NCBI GenBank assembly: GCA_937891565.1
Contig: CALAHA010000440.1
Coordinates: 1 to 7,036, forward strand
Source of the DNA: an uncultured Ilumatobacter sp.
GTDB taxonomy: Bacteria; Actinomycetota; Acidimicrobiia; Acidimicrobiales; Ilumatobacteraceae
DNA length: 7,036 nucleotides
Reading direction: 5' to 3'
Below, in pieces: positions 5,310 to 7,036 of the stretch. The position numbers and the translations under genes were made by a program. Under the pieces are notes generated by a model, which was given only the letters and a program-made list of their open reading frames with translations, was not told the DNA's origin and did not search any database. The first letter of the stretch is position 1, and every line of letters begins with the position of its first letter.

Positions 5310-6958
5310 ACGCCAGCATGAACGCCGCCGACACCCTGCACTACCAGGTGATGTGGAATCGGCTGATCTCTGTCGTTGAAGAGCAGGCGCTGGCGCTGGT
5401 CCGCACTGCATTCAGTACTTCGGTGCGTGAGGCCGGTGACCTGTCGGCCGGTGTATTCGACCGGCGGGGCCGGATGATTGCCCAGGCCGTCACCGGCACG
5501 CCGGGCCACGTGAACACGATGGCTGATGCCGTGCCGCACTTCATCAACGACATCGGCCCCGATCGGATCTACCCGGGCGACATTTACATCACGAACGACC
5601 CCTGGAAGGGCACCGGCCACCTCCACGACATCACCGTTTGTACACCCGTGTTCAGAGATATCGCACAGTCCGACGCCACGACCACCGAGACATTGATCGG
5701 GTTCTTCGCGGCGACAGCACACGTCGTTGACATCGGGGGTCGCGGTTACGGCCCTGACGCCAAGGAGGTCTACGAGGAGGGGATCAACATTCCCATCATG
5801 AAGTGGGCCGAGCGTTGGCAACTCAACCGCGATCTCGTCAACATTGTCAAGGCCAACGTTCGCGAATCTGATCAGGTTGTCGGCGACATTCACGGGCTTG
5901 CTGCGTCGAACGAGACCGGCCGGCGGCGCCTGCTCGGCATGCTCGACGAGTTCGGTCTGGACGATCTTGCTGAGCTCGCCGAGTTCGTGTTTGACCGCAC
6001 AGGAACAGCCACCAGACGTGCGCTCGGCGGCGTCGAGCCTGGTGTGTACACCAACGAAATGGTCGTCGATGGCTACGGCGAGCCGGTCACGCTGGCCGTA
6101 GCGATCACCGTGACCGACGACGGCATGCACGCTGATTTCAGTGGCACGTCGCCGGTTTGCGGGCTTGGCATCAACGTGCCGCTCGGCTATGCCCACGCGT
6201 ACTTCACGTACGGCATGCTTGTTGCGCTGGCCCCCGAGCTGCCGAACAACTTCGCGTCGCTTGACGTGTTCAAGGTGAGCGCGCCCGACGGCGTGATCCT
6301 CAACGCACAGCACCCAGACCCAGTGGCAGTCCGCCATGTGCTCGGGCACTTCGTCACCGACTTGTGTCTCGGTGCGATTGCCAAAGCGCTTCCCGAGCGA
6401 GTGCCCGCCGAAGGAGCAGGAGCATTGTGGAACTTCCAGGCGAGCGCTCGATCGGCTGACCTCGCCAATCCGCGACCGCCCGTCGAGATGCTGATGTTCA
6501 ACAGCGGCGGAACGGGTGCCCGCCCGCGCCTCGACGGCCTGACCGCAACTGCATTCCCGTCAGGTGTCCGGACCATGTCGGTCGAAGCCACCGAGCAGAT
6601 CGGCCCGATCGTCATCTGGCGCAAGGAGATCCGACCCAACAGTGGCGGCGCTGGTAAGCAGCGAGGCGGCCTCGGGCAGGTCATCGAACTTGGCCCGACC
6701 GAGGGCTACCAGTTCGATTTTTCCGCGATGTTTGACCGCATCGACCACCCGGCTCGTGGGCGTTGCGGCGGCGGCGACGGTGCGCCAGGAAAGGTGTACC
6801 TCGAAGATGGCACGCCGTTCGCAGGCAAGGGCCGCCAGGTGGTGCCGGAAGGGCAGCGGCTCATCCTCGAGCTACCAGGTGGGGGCGGTCACGGAGACCC
6901 ATCTGAACGCAGCCCCGAGGCAGTCGAGAACGACCGACGACAGGGATATGTGACATGA
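5306..6958 (+). CDS. hyuB: Hydantoinase B/oxoprolinase family protein (HyuB-like)
   Basis: This is a 550-residue HyuB-type subunit. Typical blocks are REAGDLSAGVFDRRGRMIAQ (41-60), GHVNTM (67-72), ITNDPWKGTGHLHDIT (95-110), ATAHVVDIGGRGYG (136-149) and PNSGGAGKQRGGLG (about 444-457). GRCGGGDGAPG follows, and the C-terminus has LPGGGGHGDP with a final RRQGYVT. His residues in the GHVNTM and GHLHD blocks may bind metal, as proposed for this family; that is inference. It partners HyuA in an ATP-dependent hydrolase or carboxylase. ATG 5306 overlaps the hyuA stop (ATGA), with GGAG at 5296-5299 as ribosome binding site, so it is preferred to the in-frame ATG 5318. Its own stop overlaps the next start (ATGA), showing a coupled operon. 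Length and motifs exclude the longer acetone carboxylase alpha subunit. Confidence 0.92.
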   Translation: MNASMNAADTLHYQVMWNRLISVVEEQALALVRTAFSTSVREAGDLSAGVFDRRGRMIAQAVTGTPGHVNTMADAVPHFINDIGPDRIYPGDIYITNDPWKGTGHLHDITVCTPVFRDIAQSDATTTETLIGFFAATAHVVDIGGRGYGPDAKEVYEEGINIPIMKWAERWQLNRDLVNIVKANVRESDQVVGDIHGLAASNETGRRRLLGMLDEFGLDDLAELAEFVFDRTGTATRRALGGVEPGVYTNEMVVDGYGEPVTLAVAITVTDDGMHADFSGTSPVCGLGINVPLGYAHAYFTYGMLVALAPELPNNFASLDVFKVSAPDGVILNAQHPDPVAVRHVLGHFVTDLCLGAIAKALPERVPAEGAGALWNFQASARSADLANPRPPVEMLMFNSGGTGARPRLDGLTATAFPSGVRTMSVEATEQIGPIVIWRKEIRPNSGGAGKQRGGLGQVIELGPTEGYQFDFSAMFDRIDHPARGRCGGGDGAPGKVYLEDGTPFAGKGRQVVPEGQRLILELPGGGGHGDPSERSPEAVENDRRQGYVT

Positions 6959-7036
6959 CGGTGCTGGCGTCGAACTACGACGTCGTCTGCATCGGCGGTG
7001 CAATGACGGGCACTGCAGCCGCCTACTTCCTCTCGG
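6955..7036 (+). CDS. FAD-dependent oxidoreductase (DAO-like), N-terminal fragment cut by right edge
   Basis: Only 27 residues are visible: MTVLASNYDVVCIGGAMTG (1-19) followed by TAAAYFLS. This is a beta-alpha-beta dinucleotide-binding start of the IGGAxxG type, a variant of GxGxxG with Ala in the second Gly place. It is seen in sarcosine-oxidase-like and other DAO-family flavoproteins. ATG 6955 overlaps the hyuB stop (ATGA), with AGGGA at 6942-6946 upstream, so it belongs to the operon. A deaminating amine or amino acid oxidase or dehydrogenase would fit after a hydantoinase step (for example sarcosine from N-methylhydantoin), but the fragment is too short to name a substrate. Confidence 0.75.
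   Translation, partial: MTVLASNYDVVCIGGAMTGTAAAYFLS

Noticed and set aside
5303..6349. Minus-strand open frame (348 codons) opposite hyuB
   Set aside because: It is antisense to strong HyuB motifs, with unlikely composition and no recognisable domain.

Overview
The window is a stretch of high-GC bacterial DNA. Its codon use, small intergenic gaps and apparent leaderless starts suggest an actinobacterium, perhaps a marine or freshwater Acidimicrobiia (Ilumatobacter-like). That taxonomic guess is inference from style and protein flavour, not from a marker gene. No RNA gene, mobile element or CRISPR array was seen.

Left part, minus strand (1-1220): two genes run leftward as a tight pair. The upstream gene (1220 to 333) is interrupted by one in-frame UGA at 710-708. 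Translation continues cleanly on both sides, and the UGA sits in a U-P-V-C motif inside a protein resembling the GrdB/PrdB family (glycine/sarcosine/betaine/D-proline reductase selenoprotein B). A hairpin at the right distance after the UGA fits a bacterial SECIS element. I read this as one selenoprotein gene, not a pseudogene or two ORFs. Three bases later begins a short-chain dehydrogenase/reductase (SDR), cut by the window edge.

Middle (1221-2038): a 150-base divergent intergenic region is followed by a plus-strand lysophospholipid acyltransferase-like gene whose PEGTR motif has lost its glutamate. Next comes an 89-base regulatory region. It holds a 12-base tandem repeat carrying two TTGACA boxes, and a perfect 10-base inverted repeat that covers the -10 region and the start codon of the next gene.

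Right part, plus strand (2039-7036): this is an apparent operon of an ArsR-type repressor, an SDR dehydrogenase, HyuA (hydantoinase A/5-oxoprolinase family), HyuB, and the first 27 residues of an FAD-dependent DAO-type oxidoreductase. The last three junctions overlap (TGATG, ATGA, ATGA), so translation is probably coupled. The set looks like an inducible catabolic operon for a small nitrogenous or carbonyl compound. HyuA/HyuB would do ATP-dependent ring opening or carboxylation, and the SDR and the flavoprotein would oxidise substrate or product. The true substrate cannot be read from the sequence. The most notable points are the selenoprotein with its SECIS and the operator overlapping the arsR start codon.
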